DNA of 64,000 nucleotides from assembly GCA_030596395.1 (NCBI GenBank), contig JAUVKF010000005.1:18004-82003 (forward strand), written 5' to 3'. Positions 44,347-52,704 of the stretch are shown here, one piece after another. This stretch comes from Chlorobiota bacterium. GTDB lineage: Bacteria > Bacteroidota > Bacteroidia > Bacteroidales > F082. Both the position numbers and the translations under genes were made by a program. The notes below the pieces were generated by a model. It did not search any database, was not told the DNA's origin, and saw nothing but the letters and a program-made list of their open reading frames with translations. Every line of letters begins with the position of its first letter. Within the stretch, counting starts at the first letter, position 1.

Positions 44347-45795
44347 ATGAAAAAAACACTTATTATAATCACATGCTTAATTCTTCTGTCCTTTTCTACC
44401 GGGGATTACAGGAGTGAATATAATGTACCATTATTGGCATGGAGTGTTACTGCCGGTGATATTGATCTGGATGGTGACAATGATATTGTTGTGGGGCATA
44501 ATTATAGTACTAAAACGCATTGGAGTGGGGTTTCCATCTTGCTCAATGATAACAATGGCTATTTTGAGTTATATGATTCGATTTATCTTTATGCGGGCCA
44601 GTCTAATGTTTTATTGGAAAACCTTAATATATTACCAAATAAAGAGATTATCGCTAATTATATAGATTCTTTATCCGGAATAAAATTCTTGGCTATAATA
44701 AATGATTTTGATCCGACAGATATTATATACTTTACGGTCAATACTGAGGAAGCTATAAATTATAAAACTACGGGTGATATAAATGGTGACGGAGAGCCGG
44801 ACATCGTTATTGCCTCAAACAAAGGCCAGTACTGGGGTGTTCTTTATAATGACGGAACAGGTAATTTTTCAAATCCGCAGTATAATCAGGTAAGTTTTGA
44901 TCCCAATGACGTGGCAGTAAACGACCTGAATAACGATGGCAGGGATGATATTGTAGTATGTGGGCAGAAGACCGAAATATTTTTTAGCTATCCTGATGGC
45001 TTTCAGGAGATGGATATTGAAAGCGAATATTTTTTTATTAAAGTTTATATTGTCGATTTTAATGAGGACGGTTTAAAGGACATTATTGGATTTGATGATA
45101 TTTTTGGTACATATACCCAGATAACAATTTTCAAGAATATAGATGGGACTAATTTTGAGAGGCTTCCATATGAATTAAAGCAACCGGGTGCCCATGTGTA
45201 TTTTATCACGGATTTTAATAATGATACACTACCAGACATTTTACTTCAGTTGGCTAATTTCTCAGGGTATAAAATTTATTATAATAAAGGAAATTTCCAA
45301 CTGGGCGACTCATTGTTTGTACCTATACCTTTTTATGGTGAAGGGTGGCGCAATTGCTATTGCGCAGATATGGACGGCAACGGCTATCAGGATATAATTA
45401 CCATACGGGCTTCAAATGCACAATTGCCGGCTAATTTGGATATCAGGTTCAACAATGGTGAAGGAGATTTTGTTGAAAACCCATTATCCTCAATAGAAAA
45501 TTACAGTTCACCAATTGACAAAACATTTTCATGTTATCCGAACCCTTTCCAGAATAGGACAACATTTGAGTTCAAAACAGAAAAAAATGAAATGGCAGAA
45601 CTTTACATATACAACCTTCAGGGAAGGTTAATCACATGTTTAACAAAAAGTGTAAAGAAAGGAGGTCAAATTAATTATTTAAAATGGGACGGGCTTGATA
45701 CAGGCGGTAAACCATGCAAGCCCGGCCCGTATTTAGCTTACCTGAAGGTAAACGGTAAAATCAAGAAAACCGTAAAACTTATAATAACAAAATAA
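44347..45795 (+). CDS. Secreted FG-GAP/VCBS repeat protein with T9SS sorting domain, paralogue 2
   Basis: A 482-residue close relative of the preceding gene. An ATG at 44347 (MKKTLIIIT) starts the signal peptide; an upstream in-frame start would add 16 residues and overlap the previous gene. It shares nearly identical N-terminal DNA (about 115 bases) and C-terminal DNA (about 167 bases) with paralogue 1, whereas residues about 52-145 differ strongly. It carries the same propeller motifs and type A sorting tail (CYPNPFQ onward). It starts four bases after paralogue 1 ends, so they form one operon. Confidence 0.88.
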   Translation: MKKTLIIITCLILLSFSTGDYRSEYNVPLLAWSVTAGDIDLDGDNDIVVGHNYSTKTHWSGVSILLNDNNGYFELYDSIYLYAGQSNVLLENLNILPNKEIIANYIDSLSGIKFLAIINDFDPTDIIYFTVNTEEAINYKTTGDINGDGEPDIVIASNKGQYWGVLYNDGTGNFSNPQYNQVSFDPNDVAVNDLNNDGRDDIVVCGQKTEIFFSYPDGFQEMDIESEYFFIKVYIVDFNEDGLKDIIGFDDIFGTYTQITIFKNIDGTNFERLPYELKQPGAHVYFITDFNNDTLPDILLQLANFSGYKIYYNKGNFQLGDSLFVPIPFYGEGWRNCYCADMDGNGYQDIITIRASNAQLPANLDIRFNNGEGDFVENPLSSIENYSSPIDKTFSCYPNPFQNRTTFEFKTEKNEMAELYIYNLQGRLITCLTKSVKKGGQINYLKWDGLDTGGKPCKPGPYLAYLKVNGKIKKTVKLIITK

Positions 45796-45797
45796 GC

Positions 45798-47216
45798 ATG
45801 AAAAAAACACTCATAATAATTACCGGCTTACTCCTTCTTGCCTTTACAACTGCCAGTATAAGAAGCATGTATAAAGTGCCCCGCGAAGCTGCATCGGTTT
45901 GTGCTGCTGATATTGACATGGATGGGGATAATGACTTATTTATTGGACATTTGTTTAATTCGCAAACTAATTGGACAGGAATATCCATTCTAATTAATAA
46001 TGGTTTAGAACCTATGGAATTAGATAGTTTTTTTCTAAATGGCCAACATCGTTCAGTAATTATCCAAAGATTGGATAATAATTCTTTTCCAGATCTGATA
46101 TCTCAGGCTTGGGATGGTTCTAATTCACAAATTGGCATTGTATTTAACTTAAACACATCAATGTCTAATATTTACAACGTTGATATTAATTCTTATGCTG
46201 ATGATATCAAAACTGGAAATATAAACAATGATTCAGCAACAGATATTGTTTTTATTTCGAATAACAACCAATATTGGGGCATACTTTATAATAATGATAG
46301 TAGTTGTTTTAACCCTCCACAATATTACAATCTGGAATATTATCCGCAAGACATTGTTACGGGTGACCTGAACAATGACGGGACTGACGACATTGTTATT
46401 GGCGGTAGTACGGAAATATATTTTAGCAAAGATACAGGCTTCCAAAACCTTCAGCTCGGGGGTCATACTTCGAGGGTACATATTGCTGATATTGATAACG
46501 ATGGCGACAATGATATTATCGGGCTGTTTGACCTGTTGGGTGCTGAAACAGATATCACGATATTTGAAAACACCGGATTGGAGACTTTCGTAAAACATGA
46601 CATTAATTATTTCCTCCCGGGATCAACTTCTTCGGTTGTTACTGATTTTAATAACGATACATTGCCCGATTTGATGGTATTGCCTGCCTCAAACAATGGG
46701 GCCTTCATACTATATAATGCCAGCGGTCTTGAATTCTATGAACCTGAATTTATTGAAATTCCAAATGACGGTGAGGCTTACCGCAGGGCAACCACTGCTG
46801 ACTTGGATGGCAACGGTTTTAACGATATTGTTTTAGTTAGAAGGACAGGCCCTAATGCTGCTACATATAACAATGTTATCATTTTGTTTAACGATGGTGA
46901 AGGGAATTTTGTGGATGATCCCTTAACAACCATCCAAACTCAAAACCTAAAACTTCAAATTCAAGACTTAATTTGTTACCCCAATCCGTTTGCCAATACA
47001 ACAACTATCAATTATAGATTGAACGAGCAAAGTTCAGTTGTATTAAAGGTGTTTGACCATGTAGGAAAAGAAATAAAAATACTTGACAAGTCAATTAAAG
47101 ATAAGGGTTTGAATAAAACCGAACTAGATATGAGTGACTTTGCACTCGGTATTTATTTCTATTCGTTATTTGTTAATGGGCAAATATCGGATACAAAGAA
47201 GATGGTTATCAGGTAG
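45798..47216 (+). CDS. Secreted FG-GAP/VCBS repeat protein with T9SS sorting domain, paralogue 3
   Basis: A 472-residue, more divergent third copy. Signal peptide (MKKTLIIITGLLLLAFTTA), propeller motifs (DIDMDGDNDLFIG, DLNNDGTDDIVIG, DIDNDGDNDIIG, DFNNDTLPDLMV, DLDGNGFNDIVL) and a type A sorting tail (CYPNPFANTTTINYRL to the end). Its tail is a different sequence from that of copies 1 and 2, so it is not part of their recent exchange. It starts two bases after copy 2 and is followed by a terminator, closing the operon before sucB. Confidence 0.87.
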   Translation: MKKTLIIITGLLLLAFTTASIRSMYKVPREAASVCAADIDMDGDNDLFIGHLFNSQTNWTGISILINNGLEPMELDSFFLNGQHRSVIIQRLDNNSFPDLISQAWDGSNSQIGIVFNLNTSMSNIYNVDINSYADDIKTGNINNDSATDIVFISNNNQYWGILYNNDSSCFNPPQYYNLEYYPQDIVTGDLNNDGTDDIVIGGSTEIYFSKDTGFQNLQLGGHTSRVHIADIDNDGDNDIIGLFDLLGAETDITIFENTGLETFVKHDINYFLPGSTSSVVTDFNNDTLPDLMVLPASNNGAFILYNASGLEFYEPEFIEIPNDGEAYRRATTADLDGNGFNDIVLVRRTGPNAATYNNVIILFNDGEGNFVDDPLTTIQTQNLKLQIQDLICYPNPFANTTTINYRLNEQSSVVLKVFDHVGKEIKILDKSIKDKGLNKTELDMSDFALGIYFYSLFVNGQISDTKKMVIR

Positions 47217-47256
47217 AACTGGTTTATTAAAAGTAGTATAACAATTTTCAACTCTG

Positions 47257-47294
47257 CCTCCTGTTCCTTACTACGGATCAGGAGGTTTTTGTTT
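47257..47294 (+). terminator. Terminator of the FG-GAP operon
   Basis: Arms CCTCCTG (47257-47263) and CAGGAGG (47279-47285) followed by TTTTTG and TTT. It separates the surface-protein operon from sucB. Confidence 0.75.
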
Positions 47295-47361
47295 AATTAC
47301 TAACCTCGCAGTTTAATCTCCATACTATAATAATGATTTTATTCTGCAAAAGATTTTCTGA

Positions 47362-47369
47362 TAGTTTTG
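47362..47369 (+). promoter_or_regulatory. -7 box immediately upstream of sucB
   Basis: TAGTTTTG, then CAAT, then the sucB ATG at 47374. Like priA and tilS, this spacing predicts a leaderless transcript and an independent promoter for sucB. Confidence 0.5.
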
Positions 47370-47373
47370 CAAT

Positions 47374-48663
47374 ATGATCATAGAAGTAAAAGTACCCAGC
47401 CCCGGAGAATCCATAAACGAAGTTCAGGTGGCCACATGGCTTGTTGAAGATGGTGATTTCGTTGAAAGAGATCAGGATATCGTTGAAATTGATTCTGATA
47501 AAGCAACACTTCCACTGTCAGCACCTGCTGACGGAAAAATTAAAATCGTTGTTGAAGAAGGAGAAACAATTGAAATTAATACGGTTATTGCAAAGATTGA
47601 TACGGAGGTGAAAGGGAATGCAAAGGCAAATGCAAAGGTTAAGTCAGAGGCAGAGGTTGAAGCGAAAGCGTCCTCCTTCGCTGAAGCTACGGCGGACAGG
47701 GAGGCGAAAGCTAAGGTAGAGTCGGAAACTGAAAAAAGTGGTTTTGATCTTACTATCTCACCACTTGCCCGAAAGTTGATGGAAGAAAACGCAGTTAACG
47801 AGAATGACTTCGTCGAGTTTTTTAAGAACCATAGAGTAGGTAAAACAGATGTAGAGTATTACCTGGATAATAAAGATAAAGTACTGGCATCTGTAAAACC
47901 TGATTTGGCTCCTGTAACATCATGGAAAGGTGGCAGAAACGAAGATCGCAAAAAGATAAGCATGTTGCGCAAAAAACTTGCACAGCGCCTGGTATCCGTA
48001 AAAAATGAAACAGCGATGCTCACTACATTTAATGAAGTGAACATGACACCCATCATGAATATCCGAAAGAAGTACAAGGAAATTTTCAAGGAACAACATG
48101 GTATCGGACTTGGTTTTATGTCATTCTTTACGAAAGCCATAACCGAGACCATTGCCCATTTCCCGCAAATTAATTCTCAATTTGACGGTGATGAAATAGT
48201 TTCGTTTGATTATGTTGATATCAGTATCGCCGTAAGTGCGCCAAAAGGATTGGTAGTACCCGTAATCAGAAATGCCGAAATGCTGAGCCTGGCAGAAATT
48301 GAAACCAGGATCAAAGAGCTTGCAGAAAAAGCCCGCGAAAACAAAATTACACTTGAAGAAATGCAGGGTGGAACATTCACCATCACCAATGGCGGTGTGT
48401 TTGGTTCTATGCTGTCCACACCGATCATTAACCCTCCTCAAAGTGCAATTTTAGGGATGCACAACATAGTTGAGCGTCCGGTTGCCATAAATGGAGAAGT
48501 TGAAATTCACCCGATCATGTATGTTGCAGTTTCGTATGATCACCGCCTGGTTGACGGCCGTGAATCGGTTAGCTTCCTGGTGAAGGTGAAAGAAATGCTC
48601 GAAAATCCTGAAATGATGCTTTATGGCGGAAAAGATGGAATCGAAGTTTTGCTGGGACTTTAA
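47374..48663 (+). CDS. sucB: 2-oxoglutarate dehydrogenase E2 (dihydrolipoyllysine succinyltransferase)
   Basis: A 429-residue E2 core protein. Lipoyl domain (1-76) with the lipoylated lysine in [10 protein letters not shown], a flexible Ala/Lys/Glu-rich linker (about 77-122), the E1/E3-binding segment ([18 protein letters not shown], about 128-160), and the catalytic domain ending in the active-site [10 protein letters not shown]. Residues 100-111 of the linker ([12 protein letters not shown]) are encoded by a palindromic element that looks inserted. SucB joins SucA and a lipoamide dehydrogenase (not in the window) to make succinyl-CoA. Separated from sucA by the FG-GAP trio. Confidence 0.95.
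   Translation: MIIEVKVPSPGESINEVQVATWLVEDGDFVERDQDIVEIDSDKATLPLSAPADGKIKIVVEEGETIEINTVIAKIDTEVKGNAKANAKVKSEAEVEAKASSFAEATADREAKAKVESETEKSGFDLTISPLARKLMEENAVNENDFVEFFKNHRVGKTDVEYYLDNKDKVLASVKPDLAPVTSWKGGRNEDRKKISMLRKKLAQRLVSVKNETAMLTTFNEVNMTPIMNIRKKYKEIFKEQHGIGLGFMSFFTKAITETIAHFPQINSQFDGDEIVSFDYVDISIAVSAPKGLVVPVIRNAEMLSLAEIETRIKELAEKARENKITLEEMQGGTFTITNGGVFGSMLSTPIINPPQSAILGMHNIVERPVAINGEVEIHPIMYVAVSYDHRLVDGRESVSFLVKVKEMLENPEMMLYGGKDGIEVLLGL
47671..47696. repeat. Imperfect palindrome inside the sucB linker
   Basis: Outer arms TCCTCC/GGCGGA and inner CTTC-GCT-GAAG, in phase with the reading frame from codon 100. It is GC-rich and unlike the AAG/GCA-rich linker codons on each side. Confidence 0.55.
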
Positions 48664-48732
48664 CATATTTAGGCGCTCCCGTGCCTGTAAACATCTTTAT
48701 TCATTTAACTTTGTCATTAAATACTTTTATTG

Positions 48733-50289
48733 ATGCAACACAAAGTTGATTTTCTTGTAATTGGTACCGGAATGGCCGGGCTGATCTATGCTTTGAAGGT
48801 TGCCGATCATGGCAAAGTTTGTTTGCTTTCCAAAACAATAATTGATGATACGGCTACCAGTTATGCACAGGGTGGAATCGCTGCCGTTATGTATTCACCT
48901 GATACTTACGAAAAACACATTAGTGATACATTAAAGGCTGGTGTAAAACTGAATAATGAAGAAATAGTAAGGATAACCATTACCGAATCATCTGAACGGG
49001 TTAAGGAACTTATTGAATGGGGGACACATTTTGACAAAGAAAAGTCTGGCAAATATTTGCTGGCCAAAGAGGGTGGCCACTCCGAAAATCGCATACTGCA
49101 CCACAAAGACAATACCGGCTTTGAGATACAACGTGCTCTCAGCGAAAAAGTAAGAAACCACCCGAATATCAAAGTTTTTGAAAATTATTTCTCAATTGAC
49201 CTGATCACGCAACATCATTTGAAAGAGCTGGTTACAAGAGGACGAACTGACACCAGTTGTTATGGTGTTTATGCATTAAATAAGTCAACAGGCTCAATTG
49301 AAACATTCCTGGCCAAAACCACCATGCTGGCAACAGGAGGTTTGGGAAATATTTACCAGACTACAACCAATCCGGTTTTTTCTACCGGTGATGGAATTGC
49401 AATGGCTTATCGCGCTAAGGCAGTCATTGATAATTTGGAATTCGTACAATTCCATCCAACCTCATTATTTCACCCCGGCGAAAAACCTTCATTTCTGATT
49501 ACCGAAGCCATGCGGGGAGCCGGTGCTATTCTGAAAAATAAACATGGCGAGGCCTTCATGGCAAAATACGATGAGCGAAAGGAACTTGCTCCCCGTGATA
49601 TTGTTGCCAGGGCTATTGACAATGAGATGAAATTGTCAGGGGATGACTTTGTTTTCCTTGATGCCCGTCACATCGAAAAAAATGAATTAATCAATAGCTT
49701 TCCAACCATTTATGCTAAGTGTTTGAGTATTGGTATCGACATTACCAGCCAGATGATACCGGTAGTACCGGCTGCCCATTATTCGTGTGGCGGGATCAAA
49801 ACCGATATAAATGGGTTAACCAGTATTCAAAACCTATTTGCCTCGGGCGAAGTGGCAAGTACCGGGCTGCATGGCGCAAACCGACTGGCTTCCAATTCCT
49901 TACTCGAATCGGCAGTTTTTTCTCATCGTGCTGCGCTACACGCTGTTGATTGTTTTAAAATAACCGGGTATCCTGAGTCAGTTCCTGACTGGGATGCTGA
50001 AGGCTTGGTGATGAACGAAGAGATGATCCTGATCACACAATCGGAAAAGGAAGTACAAACAATCATGAGTAACTATGTAGGAATAGTGCGTTCTAACCTC
50101 CGGTTACAACGTGCGCTGGACAGGCTGGAGATCATTTATAATGAAACCGAGGAGCTTTATCATAATTCAATAATTGATAGCCAGCAAATTCTTGAACTCC
50201 GAAACCTCATCAATGTAGCCTACCTTGTTATCAAGTTTGCACAGGAGCGTAAGGAAAGCATCGGATTGCATTATAATATTGATTATTAG
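48733..50289 (+). CDS. nadB: L-aspartate oxidase
   Basis: A 518-residue flavoprotein oxidising L-aspartate to iminoaspartate for NAD synthesis. FAD-binding GTGMAGLIYAL near the start, SYAQGGIAAV, the active-site segment HHKDNTGFEIQRAL, and RLASNSLLES near the C-terminal part of the FAD domain, followed by the helical tail. The ATG at 48733 is preferred to a TTG directly before it. nadA and nadC are not adjacent; nadK lies 7 kb away. The sequence TACTTTTA just upstream (48722-48729) may be its -7 box. Confidence 0.95.
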   Translation: MQHKVDFLVIGTGMAGLIYALKVADHGKVCLLSKTIIDDTATSYAQGGIAAVMYSPDTYEKHISDTLKAGVKLNNEEIVRITITESSERVKELIEWGTHFDKEKSGKYLLAKEGGHSENRILHHKDNTGFEIQRALSEKVRNHPNIKVFENYFSIDLITQHHLKELVTRGRTDTSCYGVYALNKSTGSIETFLAKTTMLATGGLGNIYQTTTNPVFSTGDGIAMAYRAKAVIDNLEFVQFHPTSLFHPGEKPSFLITEAMRGAGAILKNKHGEAFMAKYDERKELAPRDIVARAIDNEMKLSGDDFVFLDARHIEKNELINSFPTIYAKCLSIGIDITSQMIPVVPAAHYSCGGIKTDINGLTSIQNLFASGEVASTGLHGANRLASNSLLESAVFSHRAALHAVDCFKITGYPESVPDWDAEGLVMNEEMILITQSEKEVQTIMSNYVGIVRSNLRLQRALDRLEIIYNETEELYHNSIIDSQQILELRNLINVAYLVIKFAQERKESIGLHYNIDY

Positions 50290-50526
50290 ATAGAAGTGGG
50301 AAGATGGTAGTGGGAAGTCCGAAGTTGGAAGCTAGAAGCTAGAAGCTGATATTCGAAAAACAAAAATTGACAGCAAGAATATATATCTTAAAAAAAACTT
50401 ATGAAATTTAAATTTGAAAAGCTTAAAATCTGGCAATTTCAGTCGGCAGTAGACAGTCTTCATTTTTCCCGTTCCAGAATTCAAGCTCAAATATTCATAA
50501 AATACTAATTCAAAACACAATATTAA
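50290..50526. other. Gap between nadB and the carbonic-anhydrase-like gene
   Basis: 237 bases with no gene. The first 60 carry short degenerate direct repeats (GAAGTNGGAAG and AGCTAGAAGCTAGAAGCTG). No promoter or terminator is clear. Confidence 0.5.
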
Positions 50527-51042
50527 ATGGCCCTAATTAAATCAGTAAACGGAATACTACCCGAGTGGGGAGATAACTGCTTTATTGCTGACAACGCAAC
50601 AATTACAGGCGATGTTATCATTGGTGATGATTGCAGTATCTGGTTTAATGCTGTGGTTCGTGGTGATGTGCACTACATCCGAATTGGTGACAACGTCAAC
50701 ATTCAGGATGGTGTAATTATCCATTGTACTTACCAGAAAGCTCCTGTTGAAATTGGGGATAATGTATCCATCGCTCATGGTGCAATTGTGCATGGCTGTA
50801 CAATCCATGACAATGTGCTGATTGGCATGGGTGCAATAATAATGGATGGAGCAGTAATTGAACGCAATTCGGTAATAGCAGCCGGAGCACTGATCTCAAA
50901 AAATACAGTGGTTAAATCGGGCAGTGTTTACGCAGGAGTTCCTGCCAAACAAATCAAAACCGTAGATACTGAGCTACTGGAAGGAGAAATCCATCGCATT
51001 TCAGATAATTACAATATGTATGCGAGTTGGTATGATGAATAA
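50527..51042 (+). CDS. Gamma-class carbonic anhydrase-like hexapeptide-repeat protein
   Basis: A 171-residue left-handed beta-helix protein. Hexapeptide repeats run from about residue 20 to 130 (TGDVIIGDDCSIWFNAVVRGD, split by IRIGDNVNIQDGVIIH, then VEIGDNVSIAHGAIVHG). Metal-ligand-type histidines are in VIIHCTY, IAHGAI and IVHGCTI. It belongs to the YrdA/PaaY group, some of which hydrate CO2 or hydrolyse thioesters; activity cannot be told from sequence. Stands alone. Confidence 0.88.
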   Translation: MALIKSVNGILPEWGDNCFIADNATITGDVIIGDDCSIWFNAVVRGDVHYIRIGDNVNIQDGVIIHCTYQKAPVEIGDNVSIAHGAIVHGCTIHDNVLIGMGAIIMDGAVIERNSVIAAGALISKNTVVKSGSVYAGVPAKQIKTVDTELLEGEIHRISDNYNMYASWYDE

Positions 51043-51048
51043 TATCTG

Positions 51049-51212
51049 AGACAGAAGACCTTAGATTCAAGAGCCAAGAGCCAAGACTACCTTTTTTCCC
51101 CTCGGGGGACCTGCCCGACTGGTTCGGTCAGGCGGCGACGCCAAAGGCAGAGGGGGTCAAGAAACAAAACAATACAAGATTAAAAACTTGTTGGTGGGGA
51201 CATCAACAATGG
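51049..51212. repeat. Intergenic block, copy 1 of a tandem duplication
   Basis: About 164 bases beginning AGACAGAAGAC and ending near TTGGTGGGGACATCAACA. It shares order and sequence with the next block: AAGAGCCAAGA words, CTACCTTTT, a GC-rich hairpin with GGGGG, AAACAA, ATA/ACAAGATTAA. Its hairpin core (51110-51132) is an imperfect palindrome beginning CCTGCCCGA and ending TCGGTCAGG. Confidence 0.75.
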
Positions 51213-51372
51213 AGACAGAAGACATAAGAATTAAGAGCCAAGAACCAAGAGTTAAGAGCCAGGACTACCTTTTCTCTCCCCGGGGGAGATGTCCGTCAAC
51301 TGACGGACAGAGGAGGTTAATAAACAAACCAATATAAGATTAATAACTCATTGGTGGGGTCACCAATGATGG
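51213..51372. repeat. Intergenic block, copy 2 of a tandem duplication
   Basis: About 160 bases in the same order as copy 1. The hairpin core differs: here TGTCCGTCA-AC-TGACGGACA (51290-51309), a perfect 9-base-arm palindrome whose centre resembles the element at 20973-20988. Confidence 0.75.
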
Positions 51373-51383
51373 TGGCCACGCAC

Positions 51384-51409
51384 AAAAAAACCCCGCATTG
51401 AGCGAGGTT
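51384..51409 (-). terminator. Terminator after the skp genes
   Basis: Read on the minus strand: AACCTCGC, loop TCAAT, GCGGGGTT and a T run. It ends the bamA-skp transcript 24 bases past the skp stop codon. Confidence 0.85.
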
Positions 51410-51432
51410 AAATTTTTATACTTTGAAAGGTA

Positions 51433-51951
51433 TTATTGAATACCTAATTTTTTCTTTACGTGTGGTAAAATATTTTCACCGTTTTCGTAAAATACAAGTG
51501 CACCGGTTCCAACATCAAAAATATAGGTGTAACTCATTTCTTTGCCCACTTCGGCAATAGCATTTTTAACTTTCTCAATCAGCGGGTTAAAAAGTTCGGC
51601 TTGTTTTGCGCCAAGATCCGCGTCGGCAGATTGCTGAAATGCTTGGATACGCGCCTGTAAATCAGTGATTTCTTTTTCTTTAGTCTGCCTGATTAGGTCC
51701 GACATGGTGTTTACATTCTCCTGGTATTCAGTAACCTTTGTCTGATACTCCATACCCATGGCTTGCATTTGCTGGTCGAGGTAATCAGCATAAGCCTTTA
51801 ATTCGTTCTGTAGCGAATCCGTTTCCGGCATCAATGTTAATATCTCATTTGAATCAATGTACCCGAACTTTGCAACTGACTGTCCGTAACTAAAAGAGGC
51901 AACAAGTACAGCCAGTGAAATAAGTGCGATTGCTTTTCTAAATCTTTTCAT
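51433..51951 (-). CDS. Skp/OmpH periplasmic chaperone, second copy
   Basis: A 172-residue Skp-family protein: signal peptide ending SYGQ, then FGYIDSNEILTLMPE, a long alpha-helical hairpin rich in Gln, Glu and Lys, and a C terminus with YIFDVGTGALVFYENG. Skp trimers hold unfolded outer-membrane proteins for BamA. The ATG at 51951 is preferred to a TTG two codons upstream. Last gene of the bamA-skp-skp cluster; it also has its own -7 box at 52004-52011. Confidence 0.9.
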   Translation of the reverse strand: MKRFRKAIALISLAVLVASFSYGQSVAKFGYIDSNEILTLMPETDSLQNELKAYADYLDQQMQAMGMEYQTKVTEYQENVNTMSDLIRQTKEKEITDLQARIQAFQQSADADLGAKQAELFNPLIEKVKNAIAEVGKEMSYTYIFDVGTGALVFYENGENILPHVKKKLGIQ

Positions 51952-52003
51952 TTTCAATTCAGTATGTATTATTAATAATGTTTTATTTCCTGAAACAGGC
52001 CGG

Positions 52004-52031
52004 CAAAATTAAGAAAATTTCAGTACCACAA
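52004..52031 (-). promoter_or_regulatory. Promoter of the second skp gene
   Basis: Minus-strand TAATTTTG (52011-52004) with TTG about 17 bases upstream (52031-52029). Leader of about 45 bases. Confidence 0.45.
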
Positions 52032-52081
52032 TATTTTTTTCCAATTCATTTAAAATTAATTAAGAAAGATTAAGAAATTCG

Positions 52082-52654
52082 TTACTTGTCGCCTCTAGTG
52101 CGCTGTTCCCGTTTTACAGTTTGCATCACATTTCCCACTTCATCAAGTACATCATCGCTGATGTCAAATTTCGGGTTTACCCAAAGTAAAGTCATTCCTC
52201 CGGCTTTGTCGAATACAAAGGCAAAATTTCGTGTAGTGGCAATGGTCTCGATAGCATTGTAAACCTTCTCCTGTATGGGTTGGACCAGCTCCTGTCGTTT
52301 TTTGTACAAATCACCTTCAGGCCCGAAATACTTACTTTGCAGCGTCTTGACTTCCTGTTCTTTTGCAATAATTTCATCTTCGCGTTTGCGTTTTAAATCA
52401 TCGGGCAACAATACAGCCTCGGCCTGGTATTTTTTGTACATATCTTCTACCTGTCCATAACTTTTTTCGATTTCTTTTTGCCATCTTTCTGATAAATCAT
52501 CAAGCTCGTCCTGGGCATCCTGAAATTCAGGGATATTATCCAGTATATATTCAGTGTCAACATAAGCATACTTCTGCCCAAATATTGATACCGAAATGAA
52601 AAGGAAAATAAGTGTCAACAAACTTAATGCGCTGTGTGATTTGAGGTTTTTCAT
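52082..52654 (-). CDS. Skp/OmpH periplasmic chaperone, first copy
   Basis: A 190-residue Skp-family protein. The ATG at 52654 (MKNLKSHSALS) gives a normal signal peptide ending FGQ; an upstream start would add 17 residues before it. The mature start KYAYVDTEYILDNIPEFQ and the C-terminal FAFVFDKAGGMTLLWVNP are typical. It starts 51 bases after bamA ends and is in the same operon. Two consecutive skp genes behind bamA are usual in Bacteroidota. Confidence 0.92.
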   Translation of the reverse strand: MKNLKSHSALSLLTLIFLFISVSIFGQKYAYVDTEYILDNIPEFQDAQDELDDLSERWQKEIEKSYGQVEDMYKKYQAEAVLLPDDLKRKREDEIIAKEQEVKTLQSKYFGPEGDLYKKRQELVQPIQEKVYNAIETIATTRNFAFVFDKAGGMTLLWVNPKFDISDDVLDEVGNVMQTVKREQRTRGDK

Positions 52655-52704
52655 CTGTATATTTTTTTTTAAAGATCCAGCATAATAATTCAAAAATCCT
52701 GCCA

